Of a DNA stretch of 19,730 nt, positions 1 to 7,095 are shown one piece after another. The DNA is taken from the NCBI GenBank assembly GCA_036524775.1, contig DATDBO010000039.1:1-19730 (forward strand), written 5' to 3'. The notes below the pieces were generated by a model. The model saw nothing but the letters and a program-made list of their open reading frames with translations. It made no database searches and was not told the DNA's origin. The stretch is from VRUE01 sp036524775. Lineage in GTDB: Bacteria; Actinomycetota; Thermoleophilia; Solirubrobacterales; 70-9. The translations under genes were made by a program, and so were the position numbers. Position 1 is the stretch's first letter; every line of letters starts with the position of its first letter.

Positions 1-1441
1 GCCGTTTCGCCAGCGCCTGCCGATCCCACGGGTGCTCGACGCCGACCGGATCGAGATCCCGATCCGCGAGGCCGAGGTGCAGATCCTGCCCGGCGCCAAG
101 ACGCGGATGTGGACCTACGGCGGCAGCTTCCCGGGGCCGACGGTCCGCCGGCCCGCCGGGCGTCGCACCGAGGTCACCTTCCACCACCGCCTGCCGCGCG
201 CCGCGGGGGAGCTCAGCGTCCACCTTCACGGCGGCCACAACCGCAGCCGCTATGACGGGCAGCCGGGCGGGCTGACGGCTTCGCAGCCCCGCTCCTTCTA
301 CTGCCGCATCCCGTACGGGCTCTCGTCGCGGGAGTCCGGCAACGAGTACCTGATCGAGCCGGGCGGCCGGCGCACCTACGCCTACGACCTGCGCGAAGAG
401 GGACGCCCCGAACGCGCCGCCTTCCAGTGGTACCACGACCACCGCCTCGACCGCACGGCGCGCAACATCTGGCGCGGCCTGGCCGGGATGTGGATCGTCG
501 AGGACGAGCTCGACCTCTCGCTTCCGCTGCCGAGCGGCGAGCGCGACATCGCCCTGGCGATCGCCGACCGCTCCTTCGACCGCGACAACCAGCTGACCGA
601 CCCCTTCACCGGCCGCCGCCCGCCCGGCGACGGCGTGCTCGGCGCTCGGGTCCTCGTCAACGGCGCCTACATGCCGCACCACCGGGTGGCCGCGCGCCGC
701 TACCGCCTGCGCATCCTCAACGTCTCCCACTTTCGCTCCTACAACGTCTACCTCTCCAACGGCGCTCCGCTGGTCCAGATCGCCGCCGACAGCGGCCTGA
801 TGCCGAAGCCCGTGCGTCGGCGCGAGATCCTGCTCGGCCCGGGGGAGAGGGCGGAGGCGATCGTCGACTTCGCGGGCTCCGGCGGCGACGCGGTCGAGCT
901 GCGCAGCGCCGCCCGCGGCGGCGGCAAGGACGGGCCGGGCGCGAGGACCTACAGCGGTGCGCTGATGCAGTTCCGCGTCGCACCGGGGCGGGTCCCGGAC
1001 AAGACCCGCGTGCCGCGCTCGCTGCGACCGCTGCCGGCCTGGGCGAAGGGTGCCTCGCACCGACCGGACCGCACCTGGACGATCTCGATCGGCGGTCTCT
1101 TCAAGACGACCTGGCAGATCAACGGCCGCACCTTCAACCCCGCCCGCGCCGACGCCTTCCCGGTCCTCGGCACGACCGAGACCTGGGAGATCGTCAACCG
1201 CACCGCCGTCGCCCACACGCTGCACATGCACCACACCGACTGGTACCTGCTCGCCCGCGACGGCAAGCCGCCCCCGCCCTGGGAAGACTGCCTCAAGGAG
1301 ACCTTCTTCGTCCACCCCGGCGAACGGATCCTCGTCGCCGGCCGCTTCGCCGACTACACCGGCAAGTACCTGATCCACTGCCACATGCTCGACCACGAGG
1401 ACCACGGCCTGATGACCCAGTTCGAGGTCGTCAGGGGCTGA
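1..1441 (+). CDS. Multicopper oxidase (CotA/CueO/laccase type), 5' end outside window
   Basis: Periplasmic or extracytoplasmic copper enzyme that oxidises phenols, bilirubin-like compounds or metal ions and reduces O2 to water. All four copper-binding motifs are present. Numbering from the in-frame GTG at 32, they are HLHGGH (64-69), WYHDH (133-137), HTLHMHH (395-401) and HCHMLDHEDHGLM (449-461), giving a complete trinuclear centre plus type 1 site. The frame is open upstream of that GTG to base 2 and reads PFRQRLPIPRVLDADRIEIP, typical interior MCO sequence, so the true start and any Tat/Sec signal lie outside the window. The axial type 1 position (ten residues after Cys450) is Leu460, not the Met of CotA/CueO, although Met461 follows. 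It converges on cutA with a 4-nt gap. The family is certain; the substrate is unknown. Confidence 0.93.
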   Translation, partial: PFRQRLPIPRVLDADRIEIPIREAEVQILPGAKTRMWTYGGSFPGPTVRRPAGRRTEVTFHHRLPRAAGELSVHLHGGHNRSRYDGQPGGLTASQPRSFYCRIPYGLSSRESGNEYLIEPGGRRTYAYDLREEGRPERAAFQWYHDHRLDRTARNIWRGLAGMWIVEDELDLSLPLPSGERDIALAIADRSFDRDNQLTDPFTGRRPPGDGVLGARVLVNGAYMPHHRVAARRYRLRILNVSHFRSYNVYLSNGAPLVQIAADSGLMPKPVRRREILLGPGERAEAIVDFAGSGGDAVELRSAARGGGKDGPGARTYSGALMQFRVAPGRVPDKTRVPRSLRPLPAWAKGASHRPDRTWTISIGGLFKTTWQINGRTFNPARADAFPVLGTTETWEIVNRTAVAHTLHMHHTDWYLLARDGKPPPPWEDCLKETFFVHPGERILVAGRFADYTGKYLIHCHMLDHEDHGLMTQFEVVRG

Positions 1442-1445
1442 GACG

Positions 1446-1772
1446 TCAGGCGTCGGGGCGCAGGCTCTTGCCGATCCACGCCAGGTAACCGGCGCTGCCG
1501 GCGACGATCGGGGTGGCGACGATCTCCGGCTCGTCGTAGGAGTGGAGCTCGCGGATCGCCGCCTCCAGCTCGGGGTAGCGCGAGGCCTCGGTCTTGGCCA
1601 CGCACATCCACTCCTCGGCCGTCTCGACCTCGCCCTGCCAGCGGTAGCGGCTCGACACAGGCCCGATCACCTGCACGCAAGCGGCGAGCCGGCGCTCGAC
1701 CAAGGCGGCGGAGATGCGCTCGGCTTCTTCCTCCGCCCCGATCGTCGTCAGCACCTGTATGTAGTCGGACAT
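1446..1772 (-). CDS. cutA: CutA1-like divalent cation tolerance protein
   Basis: Small (108 aa) trimeric protein of the CutA1 family, linked historically to copper/divalent cation tolerance. Its molecular role is still unclear in most bacteria. Family marks visible are the AACVQV strand with Cys32, the YRWQGEVE hairpin (Trp45) and the LHSYDEPEIVATPI segment (His77, Tyr79). Length is normal. The ATG directly abuts the amtB stop codon (TAG|ATG) on the same strand with no separate ribosome binding site evident, which implies translational coupling in a glnK-amtB-cutA transcript. CutA1 and PII proteins share the same trimeric ferredoxin-like fold (established knowledge), so its position next to the ammonium channel may be functional; that is inference. 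A multicopper oxidase lies convergently next to it, so a metal-related role is also possible. Confidence 0.9.
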   Translation of the reverse strand: MSDYIQVLTTIGAEEEAERISAALVERRLAACVQVIGPVSSRYRWQGEVETAEEWMCVAKTEASRYPELEAAIRELHSYDEPEIVATPIVAGSAGYLAWIGKSLRPDA

Positions 1773-3077
1773 CTAGCCGGGATCGGCTACCAGGATCTCC
1801 CCGTCGGCCTCGGGCGTGACGAGGATCGCGCCCTCGCCGGAGGCGTAGGCCTCCTCGCCGTGGTAGACGACGTCCATGCCGACCGCCTCGTCGTGCTCGC
1901 TCGCCCGCAGCGGCATCACCGCGCCGATGATCCGCAGCAGCACGTAGGTCATCCCGAACGCGTAGGCGGGCGCGGCGAGCGCCGCCAGCGCCTGGTCCCA
2001 GAGCTGGTCGACGTTGCCGTAGAAGAGGCCGTCGCTGATGCCGTTCCACCCGACCTGGGCGACGAAGCCGATGAAGAGGATGCCGGTGAAGCCGGCGATG
2101 CCGTGGGCGGCAAGCACGTCGAGCGTCTCGTCCACCCGCGTCCGCGGGCGCCAGACGATCATCGCGTAGCAGGGCAGTGCGCCGAGGAAGCCGAGGGCCA
2201 TCGCCCAGCCGGGGCTGATGAAGCCGCCCGCCGGGGTGATCAGCACGCAGCCGACGATTATCGCCGTCGCGGCGCCGATCGCGGTCACCTTGCGGCCGCG
2301 GATCAGGTCGAGGACAAACCAGGTGATCAGCGCGCAGGCGGGCGTGATCAACGTGTTGGTGAAGGCGAGCACGCTGGCGTCGCCGGTCGAGAAGCCACTG
2401 CCCCCGTTGAACCCGAACCAGCCGAACCAGAGCAGGCCGGCGCCGAGCAGGACGTAGACGGCGTTGTGGGGGAGGAGCGCCTGGCGCCCGTAGTCCTTGC
2501 GCGCTCCGACGACCAGCGCCGCCGCCAGGGCGGAGAAGCCGGAGCCCATCTCGACCGGGACGCCGCCGGCGAAGTCCAGGGTGCCGCCCGCGATCAGCCA
2601 GCCGCCGCCGAAGGCCCAGTGGGCGAGCACGGAGTAGACCAGGACCGACCACAGCGCCGCGAAGACCATGAAGGCGCCGAAGCGCATCCGCTCGACCACG
2701 GCGCCCGAGACGAGGGCCGTGGTGATGATGCAGAAGGTCGCCTGGAAGGCGAAGAAGACGAGGTGCGGGATCGTCGTCCCTTCGCGCGGGGCGAAGTCGA
2801 CGCCCTGCATCGCGAAGTGCCCGAGCCCGCCGATCAGCGAGCCGTCGCCGTCGAAGGCGAGCGAGTAGCCGATCAGGCTCCAGGTGACCACCGCGATCGC
2901 GATCGCCGCGATCGACATCATGAAGGTGTTGAGGGTGTTCTTCGAGCGCACCAGCCCCGCGTAGAAGAGGCCCAGCGCCGGGGTCATCAGCAGCACCAGC
3001 GCGGTGGCGGCGAGCATCCAGGCGGTGTCGCCGGTGTCGACTTCGGCCGCCGCGGCGGCGATCGGCAGGACGCTCAT
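1773..3077 (-). CDS. amtB: Ammonium transporter (Amt/AmtB family) with Glu at the first pore-His position
   Basis: Trimeric inner-membrane ammonium channel/transporter, 434 aa, with about eleven hydrophobic helices. The N-terminal segment ALGLFYAGLVRSKN, the HWAFGGGW segment, LDFAGG, GWFGFNGGSG and AAHGIAGFTG are all Amt signatures. By alignment from memory to E. coli AmtB, Phe107 = F115, Trp148 = F156, Asp160 = D168, Phe215 = F223, Ser219 = S227 and His318 = H325. The first 'twin' pore histidine (His168) is E176 (codon GAG, 2550-2552), in VPVEMGSG. Glu at this site is known from yeast Mep1/Mep3-type transporters. The start ATG overlaps the glnK stop (ATGA, 3074-3077) and the stop abuts the cutA ATG. 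Regulation is presumably by the upstream PII protein binding the cytoplasmic face. Confidence 0.95.
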   Translation of the reverse strand: MSVLPIAAAAAEVDTGDTAWMLAATALVLLMTPALGLFYAGLVRSKNTLNTFMMSIAAIAIAVVTWSLIGYSLAFDGDGSLIGGLGHFAMQGVDFAPREGTTIPHLVFFAFQATFCIITTALVSGAVVERMRFGAFMVFAALWSVLVYSVLAHWAFGGGWLIAGGTLDFAGGVPVEMGSGFSALAAALVVGARKDYGRQALLPHNAVYVLLGAGLLWFGWFGFNGGSGFSTGDASVLAFTNTLITPACALITWFVLDLIRGRKVTAIGAATAIIVGCVLITPAGGFISPGWAMALGFLGALPCYAMIVWRPRTRVDETLDVLAAHGIAGFTGILFIGFVAQVGWNGISDGLFYGNVDQLWDQALAALAAPAYAFGMTYVLLRIIGAVMPLRASEHDEAVGMDVVYHGEEAYASGEGAILVTPEADGEILVADPG

Positions 3078-3427
3078 TTCGCCACCGGCGTCACAGCCGC
3101 CTGATCGGACTCGCCGGTGCGGATTCGCACCGCCCGCTCCAACGGGACGACGAAGATCTTGCCGTCGCCGACATGGCCGGTCCGGCCGCCATCGCAGAGC
3201 GCGTCGATCGTCGGCTGGACGAACTCGTCGGAGACGGCGATCTCGAAGCGGGTCTTGTCCTCCAGCCCCACCTTCACGGTCGTGCCGCGGTAGGTCTCGA
3301 CCCGGTCGAGCTCGCCGCCGTGCCCCTGCACGCGGCTCAGCGAAACCCCGCGCACTTCGGCGCGGTAGAGCGCTTCCAGCACGTCGTTGGCCTTCTCGGG
3401 CCGCACGATGCCGATCACCAATTTCAA
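3074..3427 (-). CDS. glnK: PII nitrogen regulatory protein (GlnK/GlnB) lacking Tyr51
   Basis: Trimeric PII signal protein that senses 2-oxoglutarate and ATP/ADP and normally blocks AmtB by T-loop insertion. It is 117 aa and full length. The N-terminus KLVIGIVRPEK, the T-loop region ending ETYRGTT (Tyr46), the B-loop GRTGHVGDGKIFVVPLE and the C-terminal VRIRTGESDQAA are clear PII signatures. Counting ungapped against E. coli GlnB, the residue at the uridylylation/adenylylation site Tyr51 is Val51 (codon 3275-3277), so nucleotidylylation there is not possible; Thr49 and Thr50 precede it. The start is a TTG (3425-3427) with a strong Shine-Dalgarno GGGAGGAGG 6 nt upstream; no better start exists. 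It heads glnK-amtB-cutA. Linkage to amtB supports calling it glnK rather than glnB. Confidence 0.94.
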   Translation of the reverse strand: MKLVIGIVRPEKANDVLEALYRAEVRGVSLSRVQGHGGELDRVETYRGTTVKVGLEDKTRFEIAVSDEFVQPTIDALCDGGRTGHVGDGKIFVVPLERAVRIRTGESDQAAVTPVAK

Positions 3428-3433
3428 AACGAT

Positions 3434-3442
3434 CCTCCTCCC
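3434..3442 (-). promoter_or_regulatory. Ribosome binding site fixing the TTG start of glnK
   Basis: On the minus strand this reads GGGAGGAGG, an almost complete anti-16S complement, ending 6 nt before the TTG at 3427. It supports the unusual TTG initiation codon. Confidence 0.75.
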
Positions 3443-3456
3443 GTCTCCAAGCTAAA

Positions 3457-3482
3457 GCCGCGGGCAGCCTATCGCCCGCGGC
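3457..3482 (-). terminator. Perfect 9-bp hairpin between the glyoxalase gene and glnK
   Basis: GCCGCGGGC (3457-3465) pairs perfectly with GCCCGCGGC (3474-3482) around an 8-nt loop. It lies 39 bases downstream of the stop of the minus-strand glyoxalase gene. On that strand it is followed by TTTAGC, a weak U-tract, so an intrinsic terminator for the glyoxalase gene is the simplest reading. It also lies in the 5' region of glnK, so a leader role cannot be excluded. Confidence 0.5.
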
Positions 3483-3521
3483 GGGAGGAGCGTCGTCCGG
3501 GACGCCGCCCGGCGTACGCCG

Positions 3522-3902
3522 CTACTCGCCGATCAGCTCGATGCGATAGCCGTCGGGGTCGCGGACGAAGGCGATGCGGTGGCCCTCGGTGCGGCCGCCG
3601 GGGCGGTAGGGCGGCTTTTCGGGCTCGATGCCCTGCCCGGCGAGCTGCGCCAGCGTGCCGTCGAGGTCGTCGACGAGGAGGGCGATGTGGTTGTAGGCGG
3701 TGCCGTGGTCGTAGTCGGTGACGCCGTGGTTGTAGGTCAGCTCCAGGCAGGGGATCTCTTCGCCCGGCAGGCCCATGAAGACGTTGATCGCCTCGTCGCC
3801 GATCGGCATCCGCCGCACCTCCTCGAAGCCGAGCTTCGCGTAGAAGGCGACCGAGCGATCGATCTCGCCGATCCGATAGCACGTGTGCAGGAAGGTGGGC
3901 AT
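3522..3902 (-). CDS. Glyoxalase I-fold protein (VOC superfamily, lactoylglutathione lyase-like)
   Basis: Cytoplasmic 126-aa VOC-fold protein, probably a metal-dependent lyase/isomerase acting on a thiol adduct of methylglyoxal or a related aldehyde. Two beta-alpha-beta-beta-beta modules are visible: HTCYRIGEIDRSVAFYAKLGFEEV and NHIALLVDDLDGTL. The expected metal ligands are His6, Glu54 (LELTYNHG), His72 (YNHIALL) and Glu122 (YRIELIGE). The RDPDGYRIELI ending is diagnostic of the GloA-type branch. If the host is an actinobacterium that uses mycothiol or another thiol, glutathione may not be the substrate, so the specificity is open. The start ATG at 3900-3902 is preceded by GGAGGA (minus strand, 3908-3913) at 5-nt spacing. 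It is divergent from the alpha/beta hydrolase with only 33 nt between start codons. Confidence 0.85.
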   Translation of the reverse strand: MPTFLHTCYRIGEIDRSVAFYAKLGFEEVRRMPIGDEAINVFMGLPGEEIPCLELTYNHGVTDYDHGTAYNHIALLVDDLDGTLAQLAGQGIEPEKPPYRPGGRTEGHRIAFVRDPDGYRIELIGE

Positions 3903-3921
3903 GCCGGTCCTCCGCGAAGGC

Positions 3922-3927
3922 TACTGT
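3922..3927 (+). promoter_or_regulatory. Candidate -10 box for a leaderless alpha/beta hydrolase transcript
   Basis: TACTGT (fits TANNNT) ends 8 nt before the ATG at 3936. There is no Shine-Dalgarno sequence, and the spacing would put transcription start at or next to the ATG. No -35 resembling TTGACA is seen, so this rests on spacing alone. Confidence 0.35.
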
Positions 3928-3935
3928 TCGCGTCG

Positions 3936-4832
3936 ATGTCCGAGCTGCGGACCAAGACGGCGGTCGTCCATGGCCGCTCGGTTTCCTACCTGGAGGCCGG
4001 AGAGGGACCGGTGCTGCTGCTGGTCCACGGGATCGCCGGCAGCTGCGAGAACTGGCGCGAGGCAATCGAGCCGCTGGCCCGCCGGCACACCGTGATCGCC
4101 CCGGACTTCCCGGGGCACGGCGGCTCGGAGGCGGGCGCCGGCGACTACTCGATCGGCGCCCTGGCCAGCGGGATGCGCGATCTGCTGCTCGCGCTCGGGC
4201 ACGAGCGCGCCACCGTGGTCGGTCACTCGCTCGGCGGCGGCGTCACCATGCAGCTCGCCTACCAGTACCCCGAGATGATCGAGCGCCTCGTGCTCGTCGC
4301 CAGCGGCGGGCTCGGTCCCGAGGTGAGCTCGGTGCTGCGCGCCGCCGCCCTCCCCGGCGCCGATCTCTTCATCTCCCTCACCGCGGGCCCCGGCCGGAGG
4401 GTCGGCTCGGCGCTCGGTCGCGGGCTCGCCGCGATCGGCCTGCGGCCCAGCGCCGACGTCGCCGAGATCGCCCGTGGCTACGCCTCGCTCGAGGACCCCG
4501 CCCGCCGCGCTGCCTTCCTCGACACCCTGCACGCGGTCGTCGGTACCGGCGGACAACGCGTCCACGCCGGCGATCGCCTCTACCTGGCCGAAGCGGTGCC
4601 GGTGCTGATCGTCTGGGGGGCGCGCGACTCGATCATCCCGGTCAGCCACGGCGAGGACGCCCACCGGGCGATCCCAGGCAGCCGGCTCGAGGTCTTCGAC
4701 GACGTCGGCCACCTGCCGCAGCTGGAGGCCCCGGGCCGCTTCATCGCCGTGCTCGAACGCTTCCTGCGCGAGACCGAGCCGGCCGCGTTCGATCGCGAGG
4801 AGTGGCGGGCGCGGATGCGCGACGCCGCCTGA
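3936..4832 (+). CDS. Alpha/beta-fold hydrolase
   Basis: 298-aa serine hydrolase of the alpha/beta superfamily. The oxyanion region LLLVHGIAGS (27-36), nucleophile elbow GHSLGG with Ser98, acid WGARDSIIP with Asp231 and catalytic VGHLPQLE with His259 form a complete triad in canonical order. A cap region of about 80 residues lies between strands 6 and 7. The closest general type is the hydrolase/acyltransferase group that includes epoxide hydrolases, esterases and meta-cleavage hydrolases; the substrate cannot be read from sequence. The frame is open further upstream, but the ATG at 3936 is preferred: the protein begins MSELRTKTAVV just before the first beta strand, and upstream sequence would be antisense to the glyoxalase gene. 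No signal peptide; cytoplasmic. Confidence 0.9.
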   Translation: MSELRTKTAVVHGRSVSYLEAGEGPVLLLVHGIAGSCENWREAIEPLARRHTVIAPDFPGHGGSEAGAGDYSIGALASGMRDLLLALGHERATVVGHSLGGGVTMQLAYQYPEMIERLVLVASGGLGPEVSSVLRAAALPGADLFISLTAGPGRRVGSALGRGLAAIGLRPSADVAEIARGYASLEDPARRAAFLDTLHAVVGTGGQRVHAGDRLYLAEAVPVLIVWGARDSIIPVSHGEDAHRAIPGSRLEVFDDVGHLPQLEAPGRFIAVLERFLRETEPAAFDREEWRARMRDAA

Positions 4833-4924
4833 AGGGTCGCCGGTCGGCCCGAGGGGGAGGCGCGCGCTTCCCGCACGCGAAATTGCGCTTGCCAGAGCGA
4901 AAAGGGCCGGTGGAGCCGCCTCAA

Positions 4925-4930
4925 TAGAAT
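4925..4930 (+). promoter_or_regulatory. Candidate -10 box for a leaderless penicillin-binding protein transcript
   Basis: TAGAAT (4 of 6 to TATAAT, fits TANNNT) ends 7 nt before the ATG at 4938, and there is no purine-rich ribosome binding site. The gap 4833-4937 otherwise shows nothing distinctive, and no convincing -35 is present. Confidence 0.4.
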
Positions 4931-4937
4931 TTTCGCG

Positions 4938-7091
4938 ATGACGAGTCGGGAACGACGCCGGCGGCGTCGCACACGCACGCTGGGTTGGAAGAAGAAGCTG
5001 ACGCTGCCCTTCGGCGTGCTCCTCGCCGTGCTCGTCGTCGCCGGCACGGTCGGCGCCAGCTGGGCGATCGACGTCTACAACTCGGCCCCGCCGCTGGCCA
5101 GCCTCAAGCCGGTGCAGAAGGGGCGCTCCTCGGCGATCTACGCCGCCGACGGCAGCCTGATCGGCTTCATCCGCGCCAGCAGCATCCGCCAGCCGGTACC
5201 CGGGCGAGCGCTGCCGCAGAACCTCAAGTACGCCACGGTGGCGATCGAGGACCGCAACTTCTTCACCCACGGGGCGATCGACCCGGCCGGCATCGTCCGC
5301 GCTGCCTGGAAGAACATCCTCGCCGGGGGCAAGCCGGTCCAGGGCGCCTCGACGATCACCCAGCAGCTCGTCCGCAACCTCTACATCCGCGACCCCGAAC
5401 CGACGATCGAGCGAAAGCTGATCGAAGCCCACCTCGCCTACGAGCAGGAGGAAAAGCACTCCAAGGAGGAAATCCTCAACCAGTACCTCAACACCGCCCC
5501 CTACGGCACGGTCGAAGGCGAGACCGCGGTCGGCGCCGAGGCGGCGGCGCAGACCTACTACGGCAAGCCGGCAAAGGAGCTGGAGCTGACCGAGGCGGCG
5601 ATGATCGCCGGTCTGCCGCAGGCGCCCTCCGAATACAACCCGCTGCTCGACCCGCGCGCCGCGCGCGAGCGCCGCGACCAGGTGCTGAAGGCGATGGAGG
5701 AGCAGGGCTACATCACCGTGAGCGAATACGAGAAGGCGATCGAGAAGGGGCTCGGCCTCGACCCCGGCCACAAGTACCGGGTGATCCGCGACCGCTTCCT
5801 CTTCGACCTCGTCCAGCAGGAGCTGATCGAGAAGTACGGCCTCAACACGGTCCGCTACGGCGGCCTCAAGGCCTACACGACGATCGACCCCGAGCTGCAG
5901 GAACGGGCGCAGGAAGCGGTCGACTACTGCGGCGTCTGCTACCCCGGCGGCGGCCCCGCCGCGGGCCTCGCCTCGGTCGATCCCGCCAACGGCGAGATCG
6001 TCGCCCTCGCCTCGACCGAAGGCTCCGAAGACGAAAGCGAATTCAACTACGCCTGGCAGGCGCACCGCCAGCCCGGCTCCTCGTTCAAGACCTTCGTCCT
6101 CGCCACGGCGATCAAGCAGGGCGTCGACCCCGACAGCACGTATTACAACGGCACCTCGCCGATCACCCTCGACCTGCCCGGCGCCGGCCCGCCCTGGGTC
6201 GTCAACAACGCCGAGCCCGGCGGCGGCACGATGTCGCTCGCCTCGGCGACCTGGCACTCGACCAACGCCGTCTTCGCCCAGCTCGACCTCGACGTCGGCC
6301 CCGAGAACGTCACCCACACCGCCCGCCAGATGGGGATCGAGGCGCCGCTCGAATCGGTCCCCGCCGAGGCGCTCGGCGGCCTCGCCGTCGGCGTCACCCC
6401 GCTCGAAATGGCGAGCGCCTACGCGACCCTGGCCAACGGCGGCATCCACCACGAGCCGACCGCGCTCGCCCGGGTCGAGTTCCCCAGCGGCGACGTCGAC
6501 GAACCCGACCCCGACGCCGGCGAGCGCGTGCTCAGCGAGGGCGAGGCCTACGAAGTCACCCGCCTGCTGGAGGGCGTGATCACGCAGGGGACCGGCGCCG
6601 GCTACACCTCGATCGGGTGCCGCGCGGCGGGCAAGACCGGCACCTCGGAGGACCTCTCCGACGCCTGGTTCGCCGGCTACACGCCGCTCTTCTCGACTGC
6701 CGTCTGGGTCGGCCACCCGCAGTCGCGCGAAGCGACCGGCTACGGCGGCCCGACCGCGGGGCCGATCTGGCGCTCGTTCATGGAATCGGCCAACACCGAA
6801 TGCGCCGAATTCGAGGAACCGGCGAGCCTGCCCGAGCTCTCCGGCCTCGACAGCGAACACACCACCGAGGGCTCTTACGAAGGCGAATACGAAGAAGGCG
6901 AAGAAGCCGAATCCGAGGAGCCCGACGAGAAAGACAAGGGCAAGGAGGGGGACGAGGGGTCCTCCGAAGGCGGCGACGCGGAGCCGGAAGCCGAGCCCGC
7001 ACCCGAAGCGGCGCCTGAACCCGCGCCGGCTCCCGCTCCTGCGCCGGCCCCGGGCGGCGGTGTCTCAGCCGGTGGCGTCGCGGCCGGCTGA
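4938..7091 (+). CDS. Class A penicillin-binding protein (glycosyltransferase GT51 + transpeptidase)
   Basis: Bifunctional peptidoglycan synthase, 717 aa. A basic N-terminus (RERRRRRRTRT) is followed by one membrane anchor (about 23-43). The GT51 domain (about 65-235) carries AIEDRNFFTHG with catalytic Glu104 and GASTITQQLVRNLY (137-149). The transpeptidase domain (about 340-620) carries SxxK at Ser381-Lys384 (QPGSSFK), SxN at 441-443 and KTGTS at 566-570. All catalytic motifs are intact. The C-terminal 90 residues are a disordered acidic then Pro/Ala-rich tail (repeated EGE/EEGEE, then AP repeats) ending in GGGVSAGG. Codons in the acidic tail strongly prefer GAA for Glu where the rest of the window mostly uses GAG. 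The product faces outside the membrane; the tail would be extracytoplasmic and may span the wall. It is followed after 4 nt by the RNA methyltransferase gene. Confidence 0.96.
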   Translation: MTSRERRRRRRTRTLGWKKKLTLPFGVLLAVLVVAGTVGASWAIDVYNSAPPLASLKPVQKGRSSAIYAADGSLIGFIRASSIRQPVPGRALPQNLKYATVAIEDRNFFTHGAIDPAGIVRAAWKNILAGGKPVQGASTITQQLVRNLYIRDPEPTIERKLIEAHLAYEQEEKHSKEEILNQYLNTAPYGTVEGETAVGAEAAAQTYYGKPAKELELTEAAMIAGLPQAPSEYNPLLDPRAARERRDQVLKAMEEQGYITVSEYEKAIEKGLGLDPGHKYRVIRDRFLFDLVQQELIEKYGLNTVRYGGLKAYTTIDPELQERAQEAVDYCGVCYPGGGPAAGLASVDPANGEIVALASTEGSEDESEFNYAWQAHRQPGSSFKTFVLATAIKQGVDPDSTYYNGTSPITLDLPGAGPPWVVNNAEPGGGTMSLASATWHSTNAVFAQLDLDVGPENVTHTARQMGIEAPLESVPAEALGGLAVGVTPLEMASAYATLANGGIHHEPTALARVEFPSGDVDEPDPDAGERVLSEGEAYEVTRLLEGVITQGTGAGYTSIGCRAAGKTGTSEDLSDAWFAGYTPLFSTAVWVGHPQSREATGYGGPTAGPIWRSFMESANTECAEFEEPASLPELSGLDSEHTTEGSYEGEYEEGEEAESEEPDEKDKGKEGDEGSSEGGDAEPEAEPAPEAAPEPAPAPAPAPAPGGGVSAGGVAAG

Positions 7092-7095
7092 TCGC

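Noticed and set aside
1542..3104. 520-codon plus-strand open frame opposite cutA and amtB
   Set aside because: Antisense to two recognised genes, with Asp/Gly/Val/His-rich sequence and no motif.
3921..6860. 979-codon open frame on the minus strand opposite the alpha/beta hydrolase and PBP genes
   Set aside because: Low-complexity Arg/Gly/Val/Asp composition with no family motifs, while the plus strand carries two enzymes with full catalytic motifs. Long antisense frames are expected at this G+C content.
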